Made by a program: the position numbers and the translations under genes | The notes under the pieces: model-generated | What the model was told of the DNA's origin: nothing | What the model saw: the letters and a program-made list of their open reading frames with translations, nothing else | The model's database searches: none | Shown here: positions 52,227 to 60,350 of the stretch, in pieces | How positions within the stretch are numbered: position 1 is the stretch's first letter | How the letters are laid out: every line of letters starts with the position of its first letter | DNA from: Methanomethylophilus sp963643445 | GTDB taxonomy: Archaea > Thermoplasmatota > Thermoplasmata > Methanomassiliicoccales > Methanomethylophilaceae | Reading direction: 5' to 3' | DNA: 64,000 nucleotides | Assembly: GCA_963643445.1 (NCBI GenBank) | Contig: CAVIJO010000003.1 | Location: forward strand, 1-64,000

Positions 52227-52769
52227 ATGGCAGATGAGATGTCCGGCTCTGCGCCGGAAAGGAGCCCCGCGGCTCAGAAGAAATTCGACGCATCTATGAA
52301 GGCTATGGACGGCGGAGACTTCAAGAAGGCGTACTCCGCATTCAAGAAGTATACCGAGGAATTCCCAGACGACGCCGAAGGCTGGTACTGCAGGGCCGAA
52401 TGCGGCAACTACGCATCCGGCATGTTCGGTGCCAAGGTGAAGGACGAGGATATCATGTCCGCCTACAACAAGGCGATCGAGCTGGACGGCGGCAGGGCCG
52501 ACTACTACCAGTCCTACGGACTCTTCTGCATCTCTGTATGCAAGTACGACGAGGCTGAGAAGGCGTACAACGAGGCCGCACAGATCGACGAGAGTCTGGC
52601 AGCCTCCCTGTTCTCCGAATTCGCCATCGAATACTACAACAACATCATGGGGAACCATGGGGACATCCTCGAGGATCCCAAGGCTAGGGCGCCTTACGCC
52701 AAGAAGGCCCTCGAGTACATGCTCAAGGCCCTCGACATGTCGCCCGAAGAGGCCAAGAGTCTTCTCTGA
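52227..52769 (+). CDS. TPR-repeat protein
   Basis: 180 residues of helical hairpins resembling tetratricopeptide repeats: AMDGGDFKKAYSAFKKYTEEFPDDAEGWYCRA, then IMSAYNKAIELDGGRADYYQSYGLFCISVCKYDEAEKAY and ALEYMLKALDMSPEE. TPR arrays bind partner proteins. ATG 52227 lies about 26 bp from the TATA-like ggttttaaaa (52193-52203), so it is probably leaderless. The partner is unknown. Confidence 0.8.
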   Translation: MADEMSGSAPERSPAAQKKFDASMKAMDGGDFKKAYSAFKKYTEEFPDDAEGWYCRAECGNYASGMFGAKVKDEDIMSAYNKAIELDGGRADYYQSYGLFCISVCKYDEAEKAYNEAAQIDESLAASLFSEFAIEYYNNIMGNHGDILEDPKARAPYAKKALEYMLKALDMSPEEAKSLL

Positions 52770-52779
52770 TTTTCTTACA

Positions 52780-52801
52780 GGGCCTCCGGGCCCTTTTTTT
52801 C
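52780..52801 (+). terminator. TPR gene terminator
   Basis: GGGCC (52780-52784), TCCG loop, GGCCC (52789-52793), followed by eight T. Confidence 0.8.
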
Positions 52802-52923
52802 ACTGTTTTTCATCCGTCCGACATTTGTGCAGTGCGGATTCCGTCGGGACGCTTTTCGGACGGTTATTTCTGGTTTTTCTGAATATTTCGGCTATGATTT
52901 AGACTGTTTAATGTATGTTTATT

Positions 52924-52966
52924 CAATTAAATTGATATACAATTAGACATTTGTCTAATTTAAATC
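52924..52966 (+). promoter_or_regulatory. amt promoter with two palindromes
   Basis: CAATT-A-AATTG (52924-52934) and AATTAGACA-TT-TGTCTAATT (52941-52960) are perfect inverted repeats. The second abuts or overlaps the TATA-like aatttaaatc (52957-52966), 30 bp before the amt ATG. A regulator bound here would control nitrogen uptake. It does not resemble the NrpR operator GGAA-N6-TTCC. Confidence 0.65.
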
Positions 52967-52995
52967 CCGAAAAGGGTTCATTTGAGGCGAAACAC

Positions 52996-54297
52996 ATGAG
53001 AAATTCATCCATAGCGGCAATCGCCGCAGCCGTCATTGCAGTCTCGGTATCTGCGGCGGTCCTGATGTCACAGACTTCTTCGGCGGATACGGGGTCCGCC
53101 GATTCCGGGAGCATATCGTGGATAATGGTGAGTTCGGCACTCGTTTTTGCTATGGTTCCGGGAGTCGCTTTCTTCTACGGGGGCATGCTCAGAAGGCAGA
53201 GTATGTCCTCCATGATCTCGCAGACCCTTGCGGCGGTTGCAATCATGAGCATATCGTGGATAGCCGTCGGGTATTCCCTGGCGTTCGGAAGCGACGGGGC
53301 GATCATAGGGAATCTGCAGCATTTGTTCTTCTCCGGGGTCTCCGAGGAGGTATCCGGCGGCGCGGTTTCCGAATTGGAGTTCGCAACGTTCCAGATGATG
53401 TTCGCGGTTCTCACCGCGGCACTGATTCTCGGTGCATGTGCCGAGCGTATCCGTTTCAACGCGATCGTATGGTTCCTGATCTTCTGGTCCGTTCTGGTCT
53501 ATGCGCCCATGGCCCATTGGGTATGGGGAGGCGGATGGTTCGACCAGTACCTCACGGTCCTCGACTTCGCAGGAGGAACCGTCGTGCACATCTGTGCGGG
53601 AGTTTCCGGTCTGGCACTGTGCATATTCGCAGGTCCGAGGCTCGCCGGGACCCGCAGGGCCCGTGCCCACAGCATTCCGCTTGCGTTCCTCGGCGCCATG
53701 CTTCTCTGGATAGGCTGGTTCGGATTCAACGGGGGATCCAGCGCATTGGCCGATACGACGGCCGTCCATGCGTTCTTCACAACCCAGGCCGCGGCCGCAT
53801 GCGGTATGGCCGCATGGGGGATCGCACAGTATGTCAGGGTCGGCAGGATAGGAGTGCTGGGTCTTATTGCTGGAGCAATCTCCGGACTGGTCGCCATCAC
53901 GCCCGGAGCGGCATATGTGGGGTTCACGGAATCTATGTTCATAGGGGCCGTCGGCGGAGTGTTGTGCTTCGCAACCGTCAGACTTATCAGGTCCAAGACG
54001 AAGTTCGATGACGCCCTGGACGTCTTCGGGGTTCACGGCATCGGCGGAATATGGGGAGCAATCTCCACCGGGATATTCGCAAAGGAGTCCTTGTCGGGGG
54101 TCGGCGGTCTGATCTACGGCGGCGTCGATCTGTTCGTCGGACAGATCACGGCGGTCCTCGTGACGGTCGTCTTCTGCTTCGCAGTCTCATATGCATTGAT
54201 CTGGGTCATATCGAAGTTCATGAAGGTCCGTGTGTCCGATGATGAGGAATCGATAGGACAGGACATAGTCGAACACGGGGAGCCGGCATATCTCTGA
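52996..54297 (+). CDS. amt: Ammonium transporter
   Basis: 433 residues. A hydrophobic leader (about 7-30) is followed by 11 helices with the family marks GVAFFYGGMLRRQSM, ACAERIRF, WVWGGGWF, DFAGGTVVHI (conserved His), GWFGFNGGS and DVFGVHGIGGIWGA (second His). It conducts ammonium or ammonia. glnK follows after 10 bp. The start ATG 52996 lies 30 bp downstream of the TATA element. Confidence 0.96.
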   Translation: MRNSSIAAIAAAVIAVSVSAAVLMSQTSSADTGSADSGSISWIMVSSALVFAMVPGVAFFYGGMLRRQSMSSMISQTLAAVAIMSISWIAVGYSLAFGSDGAIIGNLQHLFFSGVSEEVSGGAVSELEFATFQMMFAVLTAALILGACAERIRFNAIVWFLIFWSVLVYAPMAHWVWGGGWFDQYLTVLDFAGGTVVHICAGVSGLALCIFAGPRLAGTRRARAHSIPLAFLGAMLLWIGWFGFNGGSSALADTTAVHAFFTTQAAAACGMAAWGIAQYVRVGRIGVLGLIAGAISGLVAITPGAAYVGFTESMFIGAVGGVLCFATVRLIRSKTKFDDALDVFGVHGIGGIWGAISTGIFAKESLSGVGGLIYGGVDLFVGQITAVLVTVVFCFAVSYALIWVISKFMKVRVSDDEESIGQDIVEHGEPAYL

Positions 54298-54307
54298 GGT
54301 GATGGAA

Positions 54308-54664
54308 ATGAAGATGATAGTTGCGATAGTCCGTCCGGAAAAGTACGAAGAGGTCAAGGATGCCCTGAAGGCGAAGGGCGTGACGGGAATGACGTTCACC
54401 CATGTCACGGGCCGCGGAATGCAGGCCGGTGTGAAGTTTACCACCAGGGTCGGGGAGTTCACGGTCGACGAGATCGAGAAGATCAAGTTCGAGATCGTGA
54501 TCGAGGACGATTCCGCCGTCCAATGCGTGGTGGATACCATATGTTCCGCGGCTTCGACCGGACGCCACGGGGACGGAAGAATATTCGTCCTGCCCGTGGA
54601 GAGTGCCGTGAGGATCAGCGAATGGGAGCCTGCGGCGGAGGCGGAAGAAGAGAAGGAACAGTGA
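54308..54664 (+). CDS. glnK: PII nitrogen regulator GlnK with altered T-loop
   Basis: 118 residues with KMIVAIVRPEKYEEVKDALK at the start and the C-terminal STGRHGDGRIFVLPVESAVRI. PII trimers block Amt and sense ATP/ADP and 2-oxoglutarate. The position of the uridylylated Tyr51 of bacterial PII reads Thr (KFTTRVGEF), so uridylylation is not expected. GGTGA lies 5 nt before ATG 54308, selecting it over nearby ATGs. A Glu-rich tail (last about 11 residues) is unusual. Confidence 0.92.
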   Translation: MKMIVAIVRPEKYEEVKDALKAKGVTGMTFTHVTGRGMQAGVKFTTRVGEFTVDEIEKIKFEIVIEDDSAVQCVVDTICSAASTGRHGDGRIFVLPVESAVRISEWEPAAEAEEEKEQ

Positions 54665-54670
54665 ACCGCA

Positions 54671-54717
54671 GGCCCTGTCCGGTTTTTCTTCTTCCTCTTG
54701 GACGGGGCCTTATTTTC
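54671..54717 (+). terminator. amt-glnK terminator
   Basis: GGCCCTGTCC (54671-54680) pairs with GGACGGGGCC (54700-54709, one G-T) across a T/C-rich loop; TTATTTTC follows. Confidence 0.65.
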
Positions 54718-54722
54718 ATCAT

Positions 54723-54731
54723 CTGGCACAT
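54723..54731 (+). repeat. CTGGCACAT word, intergenic copy 7
   Basis: Exact copy 6 bp after the amt-glnK terminator. Confidence 0.6.
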
Positions 54732-54885
54732 GCGGACTCGGCCGCCATGCTGCGATCGGGGAAATGATAAAATCTTTCCAATCCGAGCCAGCATCGAAAT
54801 TCGGACGGAGCCGATATACAGATTTTAAACCCAAACGGAATCGAAGGCGTGCACGGGCGGACCCGACGCAATGACAATGTGGTAA

Positions 54886-54963
54886 TGGTAGCGAGGGGTC
54901 GATTTGAACGACCGGTCTCCGGGTTATGAGCCCGACGGGATATCCTGGCTACCCTACCTCGCT
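54886..54963 (-). tRNA. Initiator tRNA-Met (anticodon CAT), CCA encoded
   Basis: Minus strand: acceptor AGCGAGG pairs with CCTCGCT, giving an A1-T72 first pair. The anticodon stem has GGG/CCC next to loop CTCATAA; both are marks of archaeal initiator tRNA. T loop TTCAAAT. CCA is encoded. A TATA element (tttaaatatt, about 54983-54992) lies upstream. Confidence 0.93.
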
Positions 54964-55026
54964 ATATTCTGCCCTACACACTAAATAATATTTAAAGTAG
55001 TAGGGTTGAAGATTCCCGTTTCTCCA

Positions 55027-55359
55027 TCAGAAGAATTTCTTCAGGAACATGAGATCCTGGATCTTTCCCTTGATGGTGATCTTCTTGGTCACGTAGGCCC
55101 TCATGGGTCTGAGGTCCCCGTCCAGAAGCTGCTGGAAGTGCTCCACGGTGGTGGTGACGATTACGTCCGCATTCTCTGCGAACTCGGGTTTGAAATCCCC
55201 TATCGCAGCGTTTTCGAGCTTCATCGAGTACCTCTCGGTGCCGAGATCGAAATTGAAGGTCTTTTTCAGGGATTCAACCTCCTTCCTCATGCTCTCGTTC
55301 TCGGCCATCTTCCTGTTGCACTTGTCGATGAGATCCTGGATACGGGATTCCATAGTCAT
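55027..55359 (-). CDS. SCP2-like domain protein
   Basis: 110 residues: a charged N-terminal helix (about 1-35, possible coiled coil) followed by an SCP2-like sterol-carrier fold (YSMKLENAAIG, NADVIVTTTVEHFQQLLDGDLRPMRAYVTKKITIKGK). In archaea such proteins may bind lipids; substrate unknown. ATG 55359 has GGTGA 5 nt upstream and abuts the rnhB stop at 55365. Confidence 0.75.
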   Translation of the reverse strand: MTMESRIQDLIDKCNRKMAENESMRKEVESLKKTFNFDLGTERYSMKLENAAIGDFKPEFAENADVIVTTTVEHFQQLLDGDLRPMRAYVTKKITIKGKIQDLMFLKKFF

Positions 55360-55364
55360 TTCGT

Positions 55365-56009
55365 TCACCAATCATCCAGACTGCCGTTTTTTCCCGCAGA
55401 GAGCATCCTCTTTACGGGTTCCCACGAAGTCCTTGTATGTTTCGGTGCACATCCGTTATCCTTAATCCATTTTTCTATAAACCCAGCCGTGACCGCATCG
55501 GACGGATATCCGGATCCTATCTCAACATCGAATTCCCTGCGGAGGTCGTCCAGCATACGGTCCCTTGTCACTTTGGCCATTATCGATGCGGCCGATACGA
55601 CGGGATACAGTGCATCCGCCTTGTGCGCAGCCACCACCCTGCGTCCGGCGAGTTTCGCCTCCATGAGGCGCCCGAAGCGTTCGGTGTTCACATCCGGGCA
55701 GTCGGCGTAGACGATGTCGGCATCGTATTCCGATACCGCTTCGGTGAACAGATCCATCTCGATCGCATTGAGGGACATGGTTCCCATTTTCGCATCGATC
55801 TCCTCTGCGGATATCGGTACGACGCACCAGTGGGGGACGGCGTCCGCGATCTCGGCGTACATGCGCTCCCTTTTCTCGGGAGAGAGCATCTTCGAATCTT
55901 TCACCCCGATGCTCCTGAGGACGGAGTCGTCCTCGCAGTAGACCGCTCCCACGACGAGCGGCCCGAACATAGGCCCCCTTCCCGCCTCGTCCACACCGCA
56001 GGATATCAT
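55365..56009 (-). CDS. rnhB: Ribonuclease HII
   Basis: 214 residues with the catalytic GVDEAGRGPMFGPLVVG start, YADCPDVNTERF, VVSAASIMAKVTRDR and a C-terminal GYPSDAVT helix. It removes RNA from RNA/DNA hybrids and single ribonucleotides. Confidence 0.95.
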   Translation of the reverse strand: MISCGVDEAGRGPMFGPLVVGAVYCEDDSVLRSIGVKDSKMLSPEKRERMYAEIADAVPHWCVVPISAEEIDAKMGTMSLNAIEMDLFTEAVSEYDADIVYADCPDVNTERFGRLMEAKLAGRRVVAAHKADALYPVVSAASIMAKVTRDRMLDDLRREFDVEIGSGYPSDAVTAGFIEKWIKDNGCAPKHTRTSWEPVKRMLSAGKNGSLDDW

Positions 56010-56108
56010 ACGTGGGTCATTGCGACCGCGGATTTTTCAGTTTCGGATGATTACCATTATGCTGGTTGTCCTCTACATTTTAAGTAGTCCCTGCGCTACA
56101 CGTTACGC

Positions 56109-57014
56109 ATGGCATTGAAGTGTGACGTACAGTACAGCAGGGGCTCCACCGGGTTCAGACTCACCAAGGTGGGGGTCTCCGGAGTACGTAAACCCGTTCT
56201 CATAGCGAGGCCGGGCATCAACAACCCCATGAGCAACGTCGTGAACTGCACCATCGATATTTTCGTGGACCTTCCCGCGACCCAGAGGGGGTCCCATCTG
56301 TCCAGAAATGTCGAGGTGCTCAGGGAGGTCGCCGACGAGAGCACGGAAAAACCCGTCTCCGGTCTGGAGAATATGGCCGTCGATATCGTCAGGAAACTCC
56401 TCGTGAAGCATGAGTATGCCCAGAACGCCTACGTTTCCGTCAGTGCAGAATACTTCAGGCCCAGGAGGACCCCTTCCGGCAGGGACACCCTCGAGATGTA
56501 CACGCTCCACGCCGGTGCGCATGCCGCCCGCAGCGGCGGAGTGAGAAAGACCATCGGGGTCGAGGCAGTCGGGATGACCGCCTGCCCCTGCGCACAGGAG
56601 ACTGTGGGAGAACTCCTCGGGGTCGAGGATCCCGGTTTCCCTATGATGTCCCACAACCAGAGGAACGTCTGCACCATCCTCGTCACCACCGGCGAGGATC
56701 AGGATGTCGAGGCGGACGATCTCATCGACCTTGCCGAGAAGTCGGTGTCCACTCCTACCTTCGAACTGCTCAAGAGGGAGGACGAGGGGAAAGTGGTCAT
56801 CAACGCCCACAGCAACACCAGGTTCGTGGAGGACGTCGTCCGCAACGGACTCACCCTCGTGGTGAACAACTACCGCGACCTTCCCGACGATACGGAGGTC
56901 AGGGTCGTCAGCGATTCCCAGGAATCCATCCACAAGCACAACGCATACGCAGAGAGGACGGCCACCATGGGTGAGCTCAGAGAAGAGCTCGCACAGAATG
57001 TGCCAGCACTCTGA
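56109..57014 (+). CDS. mptA: GTP cyclohydrolase MptA/FolE2 family
   Basis: 301 residues of the archaeal MptA / bacterial FolE2 T-fold family, with VEAVGMTACPCAQE (catalytic Cys), MMSHNQRNVCTI, AHSNTRFVEDV and NNYRD. MptA, with ferrous iron, converts GTP to 7,8-dihydroneopterin 2',3'-cyclic phosphate, the first step to methanopterin. A TATA element (cattttaag) lies upstream. Its last codons contain the CTGGCACAT word (56998-57006, minus orientation). Confidence 0.95.
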   Translation: MALKCDVQYSRGSTGFRLTKVGVSGVRKPVLIARPGINNPMSNVVNCTIDIFVDLPATQRGSHLSRNVEVLREVADESTEKPVSGLENMAVDIVRKLLVKHEYAQNAYVSVSAEYFRPRRTPSGRDTLEMYTLHAGAHAARSGGVRKTIGVEAVGMTACPCAQETVGELLGVEDPGFPMMSHNQRNVCTILVTTGEDQDVEADDLIDLAEKSVSTPTFELLKREDEGKVVINAHSNTRFVEDVVRNGLTLVVNNYRDLPDDTEVRVVSDSQESIHKHNAYAERTATMGELREELAQNVPAL

Positions 57015-57031
57015 AAATCATATTTTCCCAA

Positions 57032-57057
57032 GCGTCCGGGGATAGTTCCCCGGGCGC
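57032..57057. terminator. Bidirectional hairpin between mptA and TPD-motif gene
   Basis: GCGTCCGGGGA (57032-57042) and TCCCCGGGCGC (57047-57057) form an 11-bp stem with a TAGT loop and one G-T pair, between two convergent stop codons. The T run is weak. Confidence 0.6.
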
Positions 57058-57058
57058 C

Positions 57059-57823
57059 TCAGATCCTTTTGAGTTTCTTCTTCAGGATGCCGCTGTCCTC
57101 CACGATGATCCCGGAGGGACATTTCAGATCGTCGAGGTGTCCGGTCCAGTATACGACCACGCCCTGTCCGAAAAGCTCGGTGTAGGGTATGAGCTGTTTC
57201 TTCGAGTTGAAGTCGAATTCGGCGGTATCTCCGAACGAGGCCTTACTCTCGATCCAGCGGATCTCCCGGCCTTCGAACATCATGGGTTCGTCGAGGAGGC
57301 AGTCCGGGGTCTTCCCGTTGTGGTTCTCGTCTTTGCGTTCATCGGCTTCTGTCTGGTACAGGATGCCCTGTCCGTCGAGCCATTCCCACAGCAGACCCTC
57401 GCCCCATTCGCCTCTTTCCCTGCTCCTCTCGTTGGCTTCGGGGGAGTATGCGATGTCGTTCTCCGCGGCCTCGCGCAGTTCGGCCGCCGTTTCGGGGCTG
57501 TCGAGCAGGTCGGGATTGCGTACATACTCCCAGAACGCCTTCCTCCCGCAGCCGTCCTGCTGGAAGATCATCATGGCGATGAGTATGGGCGGGAAATTGT
57601 ATCTTTTGGCGATCTGGCACATCGTTTCGCCGTTCTCCCATGCCCTGAGCATCCGCGGCGCTCCGGACTTCACGGCGCGGAAGCGGCGTTTCACCGCCCT
57701 GTTCACTTTCTGGGTGTAGAGAGTCTCCAGGAGGCGTCTGTCGTATCCTTCCTCCTCGAAGCGCCGGATGTCCTCCACCCCGTTGAGACCGCTGTAGAGC
57801 CTGCTGTATTCCTCGTACTTCAT
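57059..57823 (-). CDS. TPD-motif nuclease-like protein, homologue of human CDIN1 (C15orf41)
   Basis: 254 residues. The N-terminal helical part (about 1-110) includes a helix-turn-helix-like CQIAKRYNFPPILIAMMIF. The C-terminal part holds GKTPDCLLDEP (the TPD motif that names the family) and RWIESKASFGD, together a PD-(D/E)xK nuclease pattern. The human relative CDIN1 binds codanin-1 and is mutated in congenital dyserythropoietic anaemia; the archaeal role is unknown, and a DNA-processing nuclease is likely. Confidence 0.85.
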   Translation of the reverse strand: MKYEEYSRLYSGLNGVEDIRRFEEEGYDRRLLETLYTQKVNRAVKRRFRAVKSGAPRMLRAWENGETMCQIAKRYNFPPILIAMMIFQQDGCGRKAFWEYVRNPDLLDSPETAAELREAAENDIAYSPEANERSRERGEWGEGLLWEWLDGQGILYQTEADERKDENHNGKTPDCLLDEPMMFEGREIRWIESKASFGDTAEFDFNSKKQLIPYTELFGQGVVVYWTGHLDDLKCPSGIIVEDSGILKKKLKRI

Positions 57824-57830
57824 CGCCGCA

Positions 57831-59186
57831 TCACTGTCTGAGATGTTCGGCGAGGTTCTCGACGGCGGATATCACGACGTCTTTCACCTGGGAGGTCGGC
57901 GGGCAGTAGGCGTTCTCGGCTTCCGTGAGGAATCTTTCCGCAGTCGTACCGGATATGATCGCCGCGGTCATCCAGTCGATGCGGCCCGTGGCGTCCTCCC
58001 CTGCGACGATCTGCGCCCCTATGATGCGGTGGGTGGTCCTGTCCCCGATGACCTTCACGGCCATCTCTTTCGCACCGGGGTAGTATCTGGCACGGGACAG
58101 TCCCTTGGCTTCTCCGGATACGGTATCGGCGCCGTACCAGGAGGCAAGTCCGGACGACATGCCGGTGCCTGCTATCTGAAGGTCGCCGATCACGGAGACC
58201 CAGGGGGATGCGACCGGGCCGAACTCCTTTTTCGCACCTGCGGCGTTTGCGCCGGCCACGGCGCCCTGCTTCACGGCCGTGGATCCCAGCTGGCTCATGG
58301 TCGGGCCGCTGTATACGGCCGACTGGCACTGCATGACGTCGCCGCATGCGAATATGTCGGGACAGAGTCTTCCCCTCCTGTAGCACTGGAGGGTGGGGGA
58401 GACTGCGAGGGCCCCGAGCTGTCCGATGTCGAGGCCGAGTTCCTTCGCGATGTCCGTGTTCGCACGGACGCCGGTGGCGAAGATGACCATGTCGCACGGG
58501 TAGACGGTGCCCAGGGATTCTACCCCCTCGACCTTTCCGTCCCCCTTCACGGCCTGTACGGGTGCCTTCATGACGAATTTGACGCCTTTCGTCTCCAGGT
58601 GCTTCTGTACGGAGTCGGCCATGTCCCTGTCGGCGATCCTCGGGATCACCTGGTCCATCATCTCGATGACGGTGACGTCCTTCCCGATGTTCACGAGGGA
58701 CAGTGCCAGTTCCAGTCCGATGACGCCGGCGCCCGCGATGACCACCTTGGACGATTTTTTGAGATAGGCTTCGATGGCCTTTCCGTCGTTGACGGTCCTG
58801 ACGACGAACACTCCCGGGAGTCCGGTCCCCTCTATCGGAGGTACGAAGACCTTTCCGCCGGTGGCTATGACGAGGGAATCATATTCGTAGGTCTTTCCGC
58901 CTGCGGAGATGTTCTTCACACCCTTGTCGTTGACCGCGTGTTCCACCCTGGTTCCGGTGAGGACCCTGATGTTCCTGTTCTCGGCATACCATTCCGGGGT
59001 GTGCATGATCATGGCGTCCCACGTGGATCTGCCTTCGAGGACCCACGGAATCATGCATGGCGAGTATGCGATGTCGGTGTCTTCTGTGAAAACGGTGATC
59101 TCCGCGTCGGGATCGGCCCTCCTGGCGCCGGACGCCGCCGACATGCCCGCTGCGCCCGATCCGATGACGATAATCTTCTTTGCCAT
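57831..59186 (-). CDS. CoA-disulfide reductase / NADH oxidase-type flavoprotein
   Basis: 451 residues with an FAD loop IIVIGSGAAGMSAASGAR, active-site Cys in AYSPCMIPWVLEG (about residue 44), NAD loop VVIAGAGVIGLELALSL and second FAD motif CPDIFACGDVMQ. The single redox Cys near residue 43 marks the CoA-disulfide reductase / NADH oxidase / persulfide reductase group. It handles thiol or oxygen stress; the substrate is not resolved. Confidence 0.88.
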   Translation of the reverse strand: MAKKIIVIGSGAAGMSAASGARRADPDAEITVFTEDTDIAYSPCMIPWVLEGRSTWDAMIMHTPEWYAENRNIRVLTGTRVEHAVNDKGVKNISAGGKTYEYDSLVIATGGKVFVPPIEGTGLPGVFVVRTVNDGKAIEAYLKKSSKVVIAGAGVIGLELALSLVNIGKDVTVIEMMDQVIPRIADRDMADSVQKHLETKGVKFVMKAPVQAVKGDGKVEGVESLGTVYPCDMVIFATGVRANTDIAKELGLDIGQLGALAVSPTLQCYRRGRLCPDIFACGDVMQCQSAVYSGPTMSQLGSTAVKQGAVAGANAAGAKKEFGPVASPWVSVIGDLQIAGTGMSSGLASWYGADTVSGEAKGLSRARYYPGAKEMAVKVIGDRTTHRIIGAQIVAGEDATGRIDWMTAAIISGTTAERFLTEAENAYCPPTSQVKDVVISAVENLAEHLRQ

Positions 59187-59350
59187 ATGGCTTACCTAAT
59201 CTCATCATAGGTGCCTATTTAATTAACCTTGTCCTGCAACCGCAGGAACGGACGGTAAAAAACCCTTCTGCTGGACATTTGTCTATTCCGTCCCGTGCCT
59301 GCAGGAACGGGAACCAACCATTATTTAGAGGTACGCTGTGAGGAGTCGGG

Positions 59351-60346
59351 ATGAACAAGGAAAGACTCCCGTACGAGCTGGAAGCCTCGTGGAAGGAGAA
59401 GGATATGGCGGGTACCGACACCGTCGACACCCAGGTCCTCATCATGCGCACCAACGGGTGCTGCTGGGCCAAGGCCGGCCGCGGAGGCTGCACCATGTGC
59501 GGATACAGGACTGCATCGCTGAACGGCGTCACGGAGGAAGACCTTAACAGACAGATCGATCTGGCACTTTCGAAATACAAAGGTGAGCCGTTCGTGAAGA
59601 TCTACACCTCCGGGAGTTTCTTCGACACGGCCGAGATCCCCGAGACAGTGAGGGAGAGGATATTCCGGGAGTATTCCGGGTGCAGGAGGATACTGGTCGA
59701 GAGCAGACCCGAATTCCTCACGCCTGATCTCGTGAGTACGCTGCCTGGTACATTGACCGTGGCGCTGGGCCTCGAGTCCTCCGACGAGGACGTTTTGAAG
59801 GTCAGCATCAACAAGGGATTCACGGCCGCTCAGAGCAGGGCGGCGGGGGAACTGCTGAAAGACAACGGGATCGGCGTGAGGACGTACCTCCTCCTGAAGC
59901 CTCCGTACATGTCCGAATCCGCCGCAATAGACAGTGCGGTGAAATCCGCACTTTTCGCGGATCCGTTCTCCGACGAGATCTCCGTCAACCCGCTGAACGT
60001 GCAGCACGGGACCGTCGTGGAGCGTCTGTGGAAGAGGGGAGAATTCCGTTCCCCGTGGATATGGTCCCTCATCGAGGTGATGAAACGTCTGTCCGGAAAC
60101 GTAAGTGCCAGACTGATGTCTTCGCCGTCCGGCGGAGGTTCCCAGAGAGGAGTCCACAACTGCGGGAAGTGCGACCGCGCCGCACTCGATGCGATAGAGA
60201 AGTTCTCGTTCTCCCAGGACCCGAGGGACCTCGAGATCCAATGCGAATGTAAATCTACCTGGGTGCGTTATATGGAGTCGGAGAAGGTGCTGGGAACCGC
60301 CGGCGACATAGGCCGTGCGTTCGACAGCGATCTGATTATCAGGTGA
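59351..60346 (+). CDS. raSEA: Archaeosine biosynthesis radical SAM protein RaSEA
   Basis: 331 residues. The cluster motif CCWAKAGRGGCTMCGYR is unusual and typical of the TIGR01210/RaSEA group; a C-terminal Cys set (CGKCDR and CECKST) follows. With ArcS, RaSEA completes the G+ (archaeosine) base at tRNA position 15. The ATG follows a GAGGAGT element. arcS is not in the window. Confidence 0.9.
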   Translation: MNKERLPYELEASWKEKDMAGTDTVDTQVLIMRTNGCCWAKAGRGGCTMCGYRTASLNGVTEEDLNRQIDLALSKYKGEPFVKIYTSGSFFDTAEIPETVRERIFREYSGCRRILVESRPEFLTPDLVSTLPGTLTVALGLESSDEDVLKVSINKGFTAAQSRAAGELLKDNGIGVRTYLLLKPPYMSESAAIDSAVKSALFADPFSDEISVNPLNVQHGTVVERLWKRGEFRSPWIWSLIEVMKRLSGNVSARLMSSPSGGGSQRGVHNCGKCDRAALDAIEKFSFSQDPRDLEIQCECKSTWVRYMESEKVLGTAGDIGRAFDSDLIIR

Positions 60347-60350
60347 GACA

